A DNA stretch of 64,000 nucleotides from Sipunculus nudus (GCA_026874595.1 CM049321.1:4519479-4583478), one strand, 5' to 3'. Counted from the stretch's first letter, positions 21,192-34,934 are shown. A program made the numbers and translations. Notes: a model not told the origin generated them from the sequence alone.

Positions 21192-22914
21192 ACTAGATGT
21201 GTCGGAACGACACGAATGCCCCCGCCTGGGGCAAATTAGAAACATTTGTAAAATTTTGAAAATCTTTTAACTTCAGGAGGTGTCGTATGGTCAAAAGTAG
21301 GTCAACAAGGGCAAAATGCTAACTCCATCTGTAACGGGTCATTATCAAGCAACACACCAAAAATCATGCCAGTATATGCAGGCATTGTGAAAAAAAGTCC
21401 ATACATGTGCATTTTCCATAAAAATTTCTGTCTTTCATGAAATTTTTTATGTTTAGGAGCAGTAAAACAATCAAAAGTAGGTCAACCAGGACGAAACGCA
21501 AACTCGATCTGTAACTGTCATTATCTGCCCACACATAAAAAATCAGGGTGGTATCTGCAGGCATTGAGGAAAAAAAGTCAGTACATATGCATTTGTTATG
21601 AAAATTTCTATTTTTCATGAAACTTTCTATGTTCAGGAGCAGTCAAATTGTCAAAAGTAGGTCAACTGGGACAAAACAAGAACTCGATCTGTAACTGGTC
21701 ATTATCTGCCTACACACCATAAATCAGGCCAACATCTGCAGGCACTGCAAAATAAAGTCCATACATGTGCACTTTTTTATGAAATTTTCTGTTAGAGCAC
21801 CGTCAAATGGCCAAAGTAGGTCAACTGGGACAAAACGTGAACTCTATCTGTAACTGGTCATTATCTGCCCACACACCAAAAATCAGGCCAATATCTGCAG
21901 GTATTGCGAAGAAAATTCTGTACAAGTGTATTTGTCATGAAAATTTATATTTAACATGAAATTTTCTGTGTTCAGGAGCCGTAAAACAATCAAAAGTAGG
22001 TCAACTGGGACGAAACGTGAACTCGATCTGTAACTGGTCAATATCTGCCCACACACCAAAAATCAGGCCAACATCTGCAGGCATTGCGAAAAAAAAGTCT
22101 GTACATGTGTATTTGTCATGAAATTTCATATTTTTCATGAAATTTTCTATGTTCAGGAGCCGTAAAACAGTCAAAAGTAGGTCAACCAGGACGAAACGCG
22201 AACTCGATCTGTAACTGGTCTATATCTGCCCACACACCAAAAATCAGGCCAATATCTGCAGGCATTGCGAAAAAAAAGTCCGTACATGTGTATCTGTCAT
22301 GAATATTTCTAATTTTCATGAAATTTTCTAAGTTAAGGAGGCATAAAACGTTCAAGAGTACGTCAACCGGGACGAAACGCGAACTCGATCTGTAACTGGT
22401 CATTATCTGCCCACACACAAAAAATCAGGCCAATATCTGCAGGCATTGCGAAAAAAAGTCCGTACATGTGTACATTTGTCAAGAAATTTCTATTTTTTAT
22501 GAAATTTTCTAAGTTTAGGAGCCGTAAAACAGTCAAAAGTAGGTCAACTGGGACAAAACGCGAACTCAATCTGTAACTGGTCATTATCTGCCCACACACC
22601 AAAAATCAGGCCAACATCTGCAGGCATTGCGAAAAAAAGTCCGTACATGTGTATTTGTCATGAAATTTCTATTTTTCATGAAATTTTTTAAGTTTAGGAG
22701 CCGTAAAACGGTCAAAAGTAGGTCAACCAGGACGAAACGTGAACTCGATCTGTAACTGGTCTATATCTGCCCACACACCAAAAATCAGGCCAATATCTGC
22801 AGGCATTGCGAAAAAAGTCCGTACAACTGTTTGATTTCGGAAGGACGGAAGGACGGAATGACGGACATGGGTAAAACTATATGCCCCAGCCACTTTGTGG
22901 CGGGGGCATAAAAT
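21192..22914 (+). mobile_element. Hairpin-ended element with internal tandem array, 9 units
   Basis: Begins ACTAGATGTGTCGGAACGAC, containing the palindrome TGTCG-GAA-CGACA, followed by ATGCCCCCGCC. Nine imperfect units of about 180 bp follow, each with GTAGGTCAAC, AACTCGATCTGTAACTG, ATCTGCCCACACACC and AATCAGGCCAATATCTGCAG. Then comes a GGACGGAAGGACGG tetranucleotide run and a stem-loop ending GGCGGGGGCATAA. The 11-base ATGCCCCCGCC at the left is an exact inverted repeat of GGCGGGGGCAT at the right. No coding capacity. The layout (subterminal inverted repeats, tandem core, ACGG run, 3' hairpin) is like oyster 'pearl' or Helentron-derived elements; that class assignment is inference. Confidence 0.85.
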
Positions 22915-23245
22915 TAATTTGTGAAAATAAGTTGGGCCTTTTGAATATAACCAAGCAGCAGAAAAAAACTTGGTGAAATGCTTACTAGTTAGTATAAAGA
23001 TGAAGAGTTCAAGAGAATATAAGTGGCTACTCAGATAAGGCTAATCAGGTAAAAAAAAACATTGTCATGTTGCACAGTATTGTGTTCTCGATTGTGTCAT
23101 AGGAATAAAAAAAATAAGTTTTTTTTAACACCCATAATCTATACATCTTTTGAATGCTAATTTTCAGGAAAATAAGGATCTGAAATTTTCATTTTTCTAG
23201 GGAAACATTCTTATTGAAACATTATATACATTTGCCATAGTGAAA

Positions 23246-24087
23246 ACTAGATGTGTCGGAACGACACAAATGCCCCCGCCTGGGGCAATTTAGAAAAATA
23301 TGTAAAATTTTGAAAAATTTTTTAAGTTCAGGAGGTGTCGTATGGTCAAAAGTAGGTCAAGAAGGGCAAAATGCAAACTCCATCTGTAACGGGTCATTAT
23401 CAAGCAACACACCAAAAATCATGCCAGTATATGCAGGCATTGTGAAAAAAAGTCCATACATGTGCATTTTCCATAAAAATTTCTGTCTTTCATGAAATTT
23501 TTTATGTTTAGGAGCCGTAAAACAATCAAAAGTAGGTCAACCAGGACGAAACGCAAACTCGATCTGTAACTGTCATTATCTGCCCACACATAAAAAATCA
23601 GGGTGGTATCTGCAGGCATTGAGGAAAAAAAGTCAGTACATATGCATTTGTTATGAAAATTTCTATTTTTCATGAAACTTTCTATGTTCAGGAGCAGTCA
23701 AATTGTCAAAAGTAGGTCAACTGGGACAAAACAAGAACTCGATCTGTAACTGGTCATTATCTGCCTACACACCAAAAATCAGGCCCGTATCTGCAGGCAC
23801 TGCAAAAAAAGTCCATACATGTGTATTTGTCATGAAAATTTCTATTTTTCATGAAATTTTCTAAGTTTTGGAGCCGTAAAACGATCAAAAGTAGGTCAAC
23901 CAGGACGAAACGCGAACTCGATCTGTAACTGGTCTATATATGCCCACACACCAAAAATCAGGCCAATATCTGCAGGCATTGCGAAAACAAGTCCGTACAA
24001 TTGTTTGATTTCGGAAGGACGGAAGGACGGAATGACGGACATGGGTAAAACTATATGCCCTGGCCACTTTGTGGCTGGGCCATAAAA
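23246..24087 (+). mobile_element. Second copy of the hairpin-ended element, 4 units
   Basis: Same orientation and same ends as 21192-22914, but only four core units. The first three units are almost identical to the first three of the other copy; the last resembles that copy's final units. The 3' inverted end is slightly decayed (GGCTGGGCCATAAAA). Only 331 bp separate the two copies. Confidence 0.85.
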
Positions 24088-25641
24088 AACCTTATTAATT
24101 TGATATTTTTTAAATACTTTTTAAGGATACACTCAAACTGAGATACTGATCATTGGCTCCTATGTAAAGTACTGCCAAAAGGAACACTATACATTCTTCA
24201 ATTCTGCATGATTTCATCATTTTAAGTTCAACATTTATGAAGTTATAATATTTCGAAAAAGCTATTACGATAGATACTCTCAGCTATCTGAGAAAAAAAA
24301 TCTGCTCTCCCAAAATATACCCAAGTCTGAAAATAATCCCTTCCTGAATAATTCCACAGCAAATATCAGCGAAATGCTGGCAGGCCTGATTTGTATGGTA
24401 TATCAGCAAACGAATCGATCTTTCTGGAAATACCCACACAAATATAACCACAGTTATAGTGTCAGCAGTATTATTTTTAATTTTTTTATCAATAAGGGGC
24501 AAGGTTACACATCTGTAGGTGCTTACTGCTTTTTAAAGAAGTCTGGGGTGGACTAGTTCTTGCAGCTGTCTGTCCTACTGACTTTAGCACTAGGTTTCAA
24601 GCAGTTGTTCATGAGTCTGTGACGTACATATGACATCAGCTCACGTCTCCCAGACCTTTTGAATAAATTAGTCCTATAGCTGTCACAGCTGTGAACAATC
24701 TGTGACTTCAAAAAATAAGAAAAATTTACTCTTATCAAAAACTGTACATGATCAATGGGCAAAGCAAAAATCATGGCAATCCATGCATTAATTATTGAGA
24801 TACTAGAGCTTTTATATCACATTTTTAATTGTTCTGGGGGCAAAAAAGAGCCCAGTATTAATACTATACAGTGACGTAATTTCAGGTTTCCTTGGTGATA
24901 TTTTATTGATCTCCTTGGAAATTCAGTTAGAATAATTTAGGTCAAGTGGATGCAATTGTGCTGCAGGCACTAATACTATAGTTATAGATGGAATGATGAT
25001 GGAGAAAGGGTGACTGCTATAGCTCAGCATGAATCAAAGTAAGCTAACCTAACTAGATTCCTATCAGAAAGCACATACCTCATCCACTGCTAAACACTGT
25101 ATTTGATTAAATTTATTAAAACACCAAAATAAATTTACCTGGATTCAAACCATAGCTGACAATTACATACCTTCAGGGCAAAATACCCACAAAGTTTCAA
25201 TGTTCAAAATATATCCTGCTCACTCCTATGATTAAACAGATAAAATTTGTCGAAAAATGTGCACAAAGATTAACAACTTTATCATTCTTCCTTAAAGTAA
25301 TACACATCCTTTCAAAGTAAAACATAAATAATTAAGCATAAATAATTAAGATATCTGAAACAAATACAGTAAAACAAACCAACAAACAATGGGGAATATA
25401 AACGTTCCTCTACTCTCAAAGATTTACATAACTGTCAGCCCTGTGCCTGCATTTCACTATATAGCTCCCTATGATGAAAAGGATTGGAGTCGCATATTAA
25501 CCTTATCATAATCTGAACTAAGCGGTGTGCGCCACCAACAGATTCACTCTAAACAACACTTAACCTAAATTTTACTTTAAAAATTGGATAATGTAGCATT
25601 TCATTCTAAGACTCAAGAAAACCCACGGGTCTGCTCTACCA
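24088..25641. other. No gene seen
   Basis: AT-rich sequence, no recognised exon or repeat. Confidence 0.5.
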
Positions 25642-26380
25642 ACTAGATGTGGTCAGACCATGGTCCTCAGAGGGCCCCGCATTTCTAGAATTGCTGGACT
25701 AGTTTACATATGGGTAAGATGTTTAGTTCATAGTTTAAAAATATGACAAACAGAACAAGGTTTTTATTAATGTGCATGAGGGTCCATAAATCCTACTGGT
25801 TCAAATCATACTAAAGAAGGCATGTTTGAAATAATAAATGCAACACAAAATCACAAATTGTACTCTGGTGGCCAAATTTGTTTTGGACAGGTTTGTGATT
25901 CATTACTGATGGTCAGTCCTAAAAACACCAATCGTACCTGTGAATTTGACCATGATCAATGATATTCTGTTTGTGAAAAGGTGTGCAACAGAAAATCTCA
26001 GACTGTGGTCTGTTTATCATGATGTGCGAGTCAGAAAATCTCCGATAGTCCTTTGGTGGCCATATTTGATTTTGAGTGGGTCTGTAGTTCAACAAGGATG
26101 GAGTCCTCATAGGCACCAATCATCCCAGTGAATTTGAGAAAGATCAAGTATGTTCTTGTTGAGATATCATATGAAAAAGAAAATCACCGAATGTGCTCTG
26201 GCAGACATATTAAAGTTCCAACAGGTCTGCAGTTTGAGATGTCTGCTGCCCTCAGAGGTACTCTATCTCTGTGAATATGAGAAAGATCAAGCATGATCTT
26301 GTTCTTGTTCTTGTTGAAATATCGCGATTGTGCTCTGGCAGCCATATTGGAATTTTGACAATATTTACCTTATTTACCTT
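25642..26380 (+). mobile_element. Related element starting ACTAGATGTG, 150-180 bp core repeats
   Basis: Starts ACTAGATGTGGTCAGACCA, with a short palindrome TGGTC-A-GACCA and then a GGTCCTCAGAGGGCC hairpin. Three to four diverged core units follow, near 25855, 26035, 26185 and 26328, each with ACTCTGGTGGCCA-like and GTGAATTTGAGAAAGATCAA-like blocks. I could not find the 3' hairpin, so the right end is uncertain. The first ten bases match the elements at 21192 and 23246 although the core is different. Confidence 0.65.
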
Positions 26381-26399
26381 AAACAAGATGATATGTATA

Positions 26400-26720
26400 A
26401 CACAAGAATCACTACAAATGATATCCTGAATGGCCATCCAGGTGGCAAGTCCTGCTGAAGAATGTTACATTTTATGTTCAACCAAGAAAAATATTTTACT
26501 AACACAAGTGCAAAATTATTGAAATATCTAAATATGAAATGGTATCCTAGATATCCATGATATTTAAATACCTGACCATCAACCCACAAAAATATTAAAA
26601 TTTGAATACCTGACTATCAAGCAAGAAAAAATATTTGACGGAGTGCAAAATTTCCTAAATACATAAATATAAAATAACATCCTAGAAAGCCATACATATT
26701 TTTTTTCCTGGAAGAAGATT
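26400..26720 (+). repeat. Two diverged direct repeats, about 140 bp
   Basis: Blocks CAAGAAAAATATTT, AGTGCAAAATT, TAAATATGAAAT and ATCCTAGA-CCAT occur in the same order starting near 26480 and 26620. Old and diverged. Confidence 0.4.
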
Positions 26721-29713
26721 GAAAACATGACTATCTATTAAACAAACATGAGTTCCATAACTTTAGAACAAAGTGTCTTACTCTTTAACATTCTAATGTG
26801 GTTAAAACTACAAAGTATTCATACATATTGATTAACTTGTAATATACCTGTGATTAAAATCATTTTTTAAATATCACTTTGTTTCTTTGATGTTTCATGA
26901 TGTGAGAGAATAATGATAACATGACTTTTGTGTTACGTTTATTTCATATAGCTATTTTTTACTGGCTTACACTGCCCATACCAGGTATGAAGATAAGAGG
27001 TCTACCCACCTGTCTACAGCTAAAGTCAACAACTTAACCCTCTCATCAAATGGTTCCTCACTTCTTTTATTTCAGTTTCATTCATTTACAATGTTTTCCA
27101 GATCAGGTCTGCGGTAAATATCCCTACAGCCAGCTGATTTTATCAACTCTCCGCACCGTGATGCCACATTAACCGTACAACCAGCCCACTTAATAAGTGT
27201 ATGATCTTGAACTTGGGTAAACCTTGCCCTAAATCTGCCTCCAGCTTACCTGTGTGGAGACACGTTTACACACACGTAAATAGCACTGCCTACCCTCCCC
27301 TAGAACTGACAACCAGCAGGAAATGCTGACAGAGATTTATTAGCATGGTTATAGGGAGAGCTGGCTAAAGGAATCTGACAGCCTTACAACCTAGTCTGTA
27401 TCATGTATTAACCTCTTTCTTATAAAAAATTGTTCCACAACATGTCAGTGGCACTGCTTGCTGAATGAGGATGATTTAGGAATCGAGATGACTAAAATGG
27501 AATCTGATTTATATAAAGCTTTCTTTATTTCAAGAATTTTTAGGACAGTGGGCTAGGAATAATCTACAAGCCATGAGTTAAGAAAAGTGAGTTAAAATGG
27601 TTAAGAAATTAGTGCAAATCTCTTAAATTCTGTTGAGATTTTACCTTACTGTCCCCTACACAGTGCCAGGAAATGAAACAGAGTCGTTTAAAGCTATACT
27701 GTACTCAATGCACTGAGCACCCTGTATGCTCTCAAAATTGAATTTAATCAAATATTTTATGTACCCCTGAAAGGGCTCAGGCCCCCCATGTGCTTTTCTA
27801 GGCTAAGATATGACCATTTTTGTGGATTTGGGGGCAACCTTTAAACACTATATATATTTAGGAAAAGTTTCCTTTCCCTAGCCAATATTTACAGGTTTCG
27901 GACACCCTGACATAAATGTTGGGTAAATAAAGGTGACTGTAAGTACTGCTTAGGTTTTTACAGGTAAGAATGGCTTATCCCTTCTGTTTTCTATTAGAGA
28001 TCTCTAAAAATTCACGGTGGGCACTCATTATGTCAAATACGGTAAGCTAGAAGCTTTGTCTGTCTGCTGTGCATACTCTATAATGATATAAGAACAAATG
28101 TTGTATTTGTATTTTTAAAACCATATCTGAACTAACAACTCATCGAGATTGTGAATCGGTTTACTCTGTCCGCACTAGGCCACTAATCCGCCTGACAGTT
28201 CTGTCTACTGGTAGAAGTCTGCTTGAAAGGCGCACGGTCTACAGAAGTTTGATTTTATTATGTCAGTAAACTGCATGGTTCCCGATGCTCAAAGGCAAAT
28301 CTTTTTTTGGTCTGCACTGATGGCCAGTTCAGTTACTATTTGACTTAAACCTTTCTAAAAAATATGACAATTATTGCAGCATATTAAACAAGATTATCAC
28401 CCAAGTGCGGACAGTAATATCATGTTTTATTGAATAAACTGATTTATGCATATAAGTAAAGTGAACTACAAAGCGAACTATTTTGAGACTTTAGTAAACC
28501 TGTTTAGTATAATCCAATTTAAGATGCAAAAGTGCAGGTGCAGCCTGATATTGTGCATGTTTATTTTTAAATTTTGGACTATTGTCCAATAATTACTAAC
28601 ATGGTATTCTTTGCAGTAACACAATCCAATAATTGTCCATGTGTAAATACTTTTTACACAAATTTTTAAAATTTTACACTAATTACAGAATACTGGAAAG
28701 TTACTCAAAAATTTCAGGATCTGCATATACAAGTATTTCCCTTCAAAGCCACTATCTCAGCTGATACAAGTTACTATTATCACATAACTGACCTTGACCT
28801 TTAATGTCCTATCAACACAATTCACCTATCAGGCTCCATAACTTTATAGCAACTGTTAAATCTACCCAGATAACCTGTTTATGTGGCAAACAGCTGATAA
28901 TTCCTTATCACCAGCTGAATCAGGTGTGATGTCACTTAATGGTTTGTCCCAGACTTAATCTACCACAAATGTCTGACAGACCTAAGTTCTCACAAGTCAA
29001 GAACCTCCACTGTCTATTTATAATCACCAAGTGTTAAACAATTGGTAAATACAATGTTTAAATGGCTGAATCACTGGAAAATAAATAACAGAAAATGAAC
29101 ACAAATTCTTAAAGGGGACTATATTCTGATATCTTATGTATATTAACTAAAGATAATTCCTTAAACCTTTTATAAATATAGGCCAGAAAAATCTCTATAC
29201 CACCATACACAGGTTGTCTGTTTTGTTTATATCCACATGTTTATAACTTGTGGGGGGCCCACTAAAAATAATCCAAACACATTTAACAAGGACGTTTAGA
29301 GGCAAGTTAGACAAACCAGAGTTTTGCAAAAGTCATTTTGCAAATATTGACCATAACCTGAGAAGTTCAACACTCATCTTCAACAGGACTACACAATTGC
29401 AGATTGTATACACTGATACATGGGCTGTATAGAAATACATAACTGTCAGAATGCTGAAACAACCATCACACAATGTACTTCAAAGAGATGCCCGCAATGT
29501 ATGGAAATGTTAGCTCCTGTATCTAACTAAACACAGGCCATACAACATGAGGATACATTACTGTTATAAAATATCCCAATATTCCACATACAAAACATAC
29601 CTTGAAGTGAGAGGTTACTGAGTGTAGAGTCAGGTAATACCTGGCCAAGATACCTGGCTTGGCCTCTCTTCTCAGAGATATGTTACCTCATATCAAGATA
29701 ATGGCTACACATT
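26721..29713. other. No gene seen
   Basis: AT-rich. A donor-like CACACAG|GTAAGC occurs on minus at 27250 but nothing supports an exon there. Confidence 0.45.
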
Positions 29714-30184
29714 ACTGTGGTTGGTTTCATATTCACAGAGTTTACATTTCACCATTTTAAATTAGTCAGTGTTTTGCGAGAGTTCCATTTTCACAATTTC
29801 ACGATAAAGTTAACTCAGAAAGTATACAGAATATTAGATGAATTATTTTATCTGTGCAAAATCTTAACCATTTCACCCAAAGGAACATTTAATGTGTGGA
29901 AATATAAAAGGCTGAATATTATCTATGAAATAAATTTTTGTTAGACTGATAACATAAAACTCTTATTATTCATATAACATTTATTATTTATTTAATATTC
30001 TGTCTTACAGCACTAAAGGCATAGATAATGTACCTGGGACACCAAAGAGGTTATTTAAAGTAAAAAAGACCATTCACCTGTGAAGGTGTGCCATCTTATT
30101 CATGAATGTTTCATTTTTGTGACAATTTCAATTTTGTGAATATCATGAATTTAACCCCCTGGTGTACAAAATATCCAACCATAA
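29714..30184. mobile_element. ACTGTGGT MITE family, copy 1
   Basis: Left end ACTGTGGTTGGTTTCATATTC, right end the complement of ATTATGGTTGGATATTT. Interior blocks TTTTGCGAGAGTTCCATTTTC and CATGAATGTTTCATTTTTG parallel the cleaner copy at 33281-33720. Confidence 0.6.
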
Positions 30185-30599
30185 TACCTTATGGTCAATG
30201 ACCGTCTTCTGACACGTATTTACCTTCAAACTCTTTAATTTTAAAATCTATAACAGAGGTTTCAATTAAGTTCACATAAATCATTTAACAGTATGCTGAA
30301 TCACTCCTTAGGTTAACTCAGTTCACAAAGGATGGAAAAAGAGTGTGTGCAAAATTATTATACCTTAACAAGGAAGGATATTCTGTTTTTCCTTGGGTTT
30401 GGTGGTTTGTCTGTTATCAAATTAACACAAGTTAGTAAGAGATATTGTTGAGATGGTCACACCCAAGGGATTACCTAAAATGTTTGAGATTACCTGAAGC
30501 ACCATAACATATTTTTGTTTCAGACAATTATAAAAATTAATGGAAAGCACTGTTATATTGACCATACAAACAATCACTGAGACTGAAAAATGGTTGGGT

Positions 30600-31033
30600 G
30601 GTCACAAAGGATTGAAGAACTGATGCACTGAATTGCATGCCCTTGATTAAATTGTAATTTATTAACCTCTGATTCAATTTCTTTCAATTATTATTTTGCA
30701 TGTACCATCCCGAAGTCCTCTGTGAGCTCTCAAATTTGAGGGAACAGTTTGTGGTTTCGATGGTCTTTATCGTGTATGCAGTGTTAACTGCATGGTGGAC
30801 CACTCAACTCCCATAGGAACAAATTATTTGGCGGCAACAAACAGAGCAGGAGCTACATTTTTTTCTTTTATTTGCTGAAATTTATTAACATCCATTTTGG
30901 TAAATTGCTTTTATTTTTTAAAAAGTCTGAAATTTACTTTTAAGAATGAATTGAATGGATAATTGAAAAGGTAAAGGTTAAGAATAAAAAAATTGAATTA
31001 ATTTGAAGGGCGCTCACAATTCACAGGCCTAAA
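30600..31033 (+). mobile_element. hAT-like MITE family, near-complete copy
   Basis: Shares ordered blocks with 20066, 44588 and (inverted) 5180: CCCTTGATTAAATTGTAATT, ATTATTTTGCATGTACC, GTGGACCACTCAACTCCCAT, GTCTGAAATTTAC, and ends GCGCTCACAATTCACAGGCC. No coding capacity. Confidence 0.65.
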
Positions 31034-33280
31034 AAATAGTGGTGGGAGTTGGTTCTTTTTTCATAAACGATTGGTTTGTGCAAACCGATCGATGAGCGTT
31101 TATTAATTGGTTCAGACAAAGATAAAGTAATATGCAATTATCTGTTTAACTTTACTTTCTTAACCCAGCCCAAATGTCTTAGTAATACTGCCTTAAGAAA
31201 AGAAGGTTTTGCCTTTTTTATATTTTCCTATTATTAGTAAGATATGCTTTTCAAAGTTTCAATTTTATTGTTTATAATAATCAAGAATTAAACTACAATC
31301 CACGACATCTACTTGCTGCATAGACCTGGAAAATTTATGGAGCATTTAAATGCCATACTGCCCATATTGTGCAATGTACATCTTGTTACAAAACTCCCGG
31401 CTAATCCTGCAGCTGGCTGCTAGTTCACAGAGGTTTTTTAAGTCCTCCGCTCTCATATCTACTATGTTATACTCAGTTACATATGGAAGTTATTTGGGAA
31501 CAAAGACTCATTATTTGAAGCACAGAATGTTGTTAAATATGGAAGAATAATTTAAGCCTATAACATAAAGGCATTCTGGAAAAAAAACAATCATGATTAT
31601 GATGTTATCAATAGTTGCCTTTGGTAATCGAGTGCTTGAAAGTGGCAGCAAACCAACTGACTTTTGATAAAACTCAATGATAGGCCTACCACTGCTAAAA
31701 AATAGTATATATGGTAAAAATGAAGAACCAATTTTGCATTGTGTAAAATTCATCTACCAATTCAAGGAAACAACTGAAAAAGTTCAGTGTCCATTTACAT
31801 GAAGGAGAGTACCAGTACACTGATAATAATGTATGTCAACCCATCTCGCTACAATCGTGATAATCTAAGTCTCTGCATCACATTGATATTGTGTAGATAA
31901 TATACATCTATTGTCTGGAAAGATTACAATGTATGATATGATATTAGTATCAAGCCATTATATATGTTCTATTTACATATCTAGGTAAGTTACTGTGATG
32001 ATAATATACATGCAGCTATTGTTAAAAGTTTGACCAGGGAGATAAGAATGGATAATATCCCTTATAATAAAACTGCAAGTGTGTATGTACAGTATATCCC
32101 GAGATGACGATTGCGATGACGATGGTCAGGTTATATGGTATGATACGATCTTATGATTAACTATGACACATACACACATCACTTACGTATATAGATGAGT
32201 CAGCTTCAAGTGGCTTGAAGTGACCAATTATTATACAGTGGAACCTGTCTGAAAGACCACCTTTATAATTAAACCATTTGTCTATTAAGTAGTGTTGAGA
32301 ATCAGGTGTAATTCATAGGGGGCACATCTTATTTTCCCAGGGTTTCTGTCATATCCATTGTATTAATATAAGTCTACAACCATTCTGTTTTAAAATATTG
32401 AAAGTCTGACTGAAAACATCTTTCATATGTCAATTACAATGTATAATATATTAGGAAATTAGATCAGATCACTAATTTAATCTTGCCTAGGCAGATTTTA
32501 AACTCATCTTAGTGATATCAGGTGGATTTAAACTCGTCTAAAATCCTGGCCTGCTCCATGATAGGGCCATGTCGGCCCTCTTATCATCGTGACCAGATAA
32601 CTGGCCTGCCAGAGTGCCTTTACATCTAGGTCTGTGGGAACACATTATGAGGCCTCATGAAACTTTCTTCATTTGTGACGCCTTGTAGCCTACAGCTACA
32701 TTGTCAATTGACATAAACCTGACTAATCATTTGCATTTTTAGTGTACCCTCTAACCACACCAAACTTGAACAAGAAAATTCTAACTCAGCATATTGCTAA
32801 ATCCCTCAGCATGTTTGTTGAATTTCTGACCGCATGAATATAAGCATGGCTCACAAGGGTTACTGGGTACAGCTAACTTGTACGCGATACAGGAAATGAT
32901 TCATTACCACAGAGAAGGGGTTTCAGTTTGGGTTGCGAGTTCACATGTATTCTCTTGCATAAATGCTTCATTAGTAGCATAATGTTACGATTATGCCCTG
33001 TTTACAACAATATGCATGCAACATGATGGAAGACCACTGCAATGTATTCCTCAATATTACTTGTATCACGATTCAAGTTGGCTCACCAGCCCAATTATCG
33101 GTTCCTACTGAGTCTGGTTGTGATGGCTAGCTCAATGATGGATTTTAATCTTGCCTAGGCAAGATTGGGATTGTGAACTCGTCTAGGGGAGTTTAAAATC
33201 TGTCCATGTTAGATCACAATCCCAATCTCATCTAGGCAAATTTAAAATCTTCCTGGATTTCAATCTCGTTATTGACATAT
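31034..33280. other. No gene seen
   Basis: AT-rich. TACAGTGGAACCTGTCTG at 32235 looks like one end of the CAGTGGAACC MITE family seen complete at 47661. Around 32470-32560 and 33140-33270, motifs such as AATCTTGCCTAGGCAGATT recur several times in both orientations. Confidence 0.45.
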
Positions 33281-33720
33281 ACTGTGGTCGGCTTCATATT
33301 CGCGAGGCTGAAATTTCGTGATTTTTCCATTTTTAATGTTTTGCAAGGGTTTCATTTTCGCGATCTCACAAGAACCTACTAGTATATCAAATCTTTGGCA
33401 AAACCATATACCTTTGTGTTTTATAAAATGAGAATAGGTCATGCCTTTGTGACATTTTCTTATATAATGATGGGCCAGTACACACAGCATAGGTGGTTTA
33501 GTTCAAATTTAAGGTTTAAATTTCAATATACATGCAAGGATGTAATTTCATAAAAAAATTCTCTCTGTTCTAACCTATTACCATACAAGTATTGATTACA
33601 CTTAATAAGAAGAACATTCTCAATTGGCCGATTATTCCCGAGGGTTTCATTTTCGCGATTATTTCCCATTGGCGAATATCGCAAAATTAAAACCCTCGCG
33701 AACAAAAAGGCAACCACAGT
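33281..33720. mobile_element. ACTGTGGT MITE family, copy 2 (complete)
   Basis: Ends ACTGTGGTCGGCTTCATATT and the complement of ACTGTGGTTGCCTTTTTGTT. Both continue into TTCGCGAGG and a TTTCGTGA/TTTTGCGA block, giving imperfect inverted repeats of about 45 bp. Flanked by AT-rich TATA-like bases on both sides. 440 bp, non-coding. Confidence 0.8.
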
Positions 33721-34588
33721 ATATAGCTGAGAATAATCTGAAAAATTTACACTGATTTTTACAGATATATCATAATAACTTTAAACAATTTCAGGTATAC
33801 AAAATTGTGCGTGAGCATGACTCATAAGTTATTTTTCAATTACCTGGCCATATATTTCTCATAAATATAACTAAAACAAGCTAATATATGATTGAATTTC
33901 CCCTTTATTACTGTGCTACCTTATGGTTTTGTTATCTATATCACTTTTTCACAGACACAAGTAATATATTACATATATATACAAATTAATAATACCCTGA
34001 GGCAAGTAGCACTCCCTCCTTATATAGGACTTTCAACAGAGTGAATAAATACGGTCCCTGGATGTCAGTAAATTCTAGGGTCAACGGGTTAAACTTTCTA
34101 GTCATATGACATCTATAGAAGCAACAAGTATCAGCCTAAAGGGTAGCATTTATTATGTGCATATGCAGTCCATGTGTTACGTATGCATTAACAGCCAGCA
34201 ATCCCACACATTTAATACTGTTCTCTTGGAGTGATTTAAAATAAACGTATGCAGCATTGCTCAGGGTAGCATTCTGGTTAGTGATTGAAAACTGATAACT
34301 AAGGTAATGGATGGGTAAATGTCACACTGTGGCGTCAATGTTACTTAAGGGTGTTCCTCTGGTAGATGACTTCTCTGTTCATGCAGCTGTAGGTCCGATT
34401 TTGCTGCATATTTACTGCATACATATTATGGAATCATACACCTCCATTTTCTAACTGCATTAAGTATAAGTACTGGTTATGCACAGATGAATTGCTAGCT
34501 TAAGAAATCAACTACACTGTTAAATTTCCTATTTTAACAATGAAATGATATACTTCCTCACAGAGAGCAGATTTCATTTAAAATTCTG

Positions 34589-34934
34589 TTAGGCCAAAAA
34601 AATTAAAGGTATGGTTCTCAGGCACCGCCCGCATCAATTTTAAACCCCCGCATCAAAACTTTTTATTTTGATTTTCAATAAAAACTTTCCAATTTTGAGC
34701 TGCTGCCACTCCGACATTTCTTTCAAGAAGATAAAACCATACAATTTCCTTTGTTTTGTAGTGCTTTTACTTATTTAGCAAAATAAAACTGTTATTTTCA
34801 TACTTTTCCCTTATCATTTGACATTTTTATCGAAACATACCAAAAAATTAAAAATAAAAAAAGCGCCCGCCCGCATTGATTTCTGAAAAAAAAAAGTGCC
34901 TGAGAACCATACCCTTTTTTTATTTTGGCCTTAA
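34589..34934. mobile_element. MITE with about 35-bp terminal inverted repeats (GGTATGGTTCTCAGGCAC)
   Basis: GGTATGGTTCTCAGGCAC near 34608-34625 is matched exactly in reverse near 34898-34915, and the outer TTAGGCCAAAA pairs with TTTTGGCCTTA. Next to each arm lie short GCCCGC runs. The flanking bases are TTA, which may be the target duplication. 346 bp, no coding capacity. Confidence 0.85.

Noticed and set aside
21364-23673. Similar minus-strand open frames of 72-84 codons (MPADIGLIF...VWADND)
   Set aside because: Reverse-strand readings of the 180-bp core units of the elements at 21192 and 23246; not conserved in length.
27245-27320. Donor CACACAG|GTAAGC on minus with a TAATAAAT upstream, possible alternative first exon
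   Set aside because: Such strings are expected by chance every few kilobases in AT-rich DNA and nothing else supports it.
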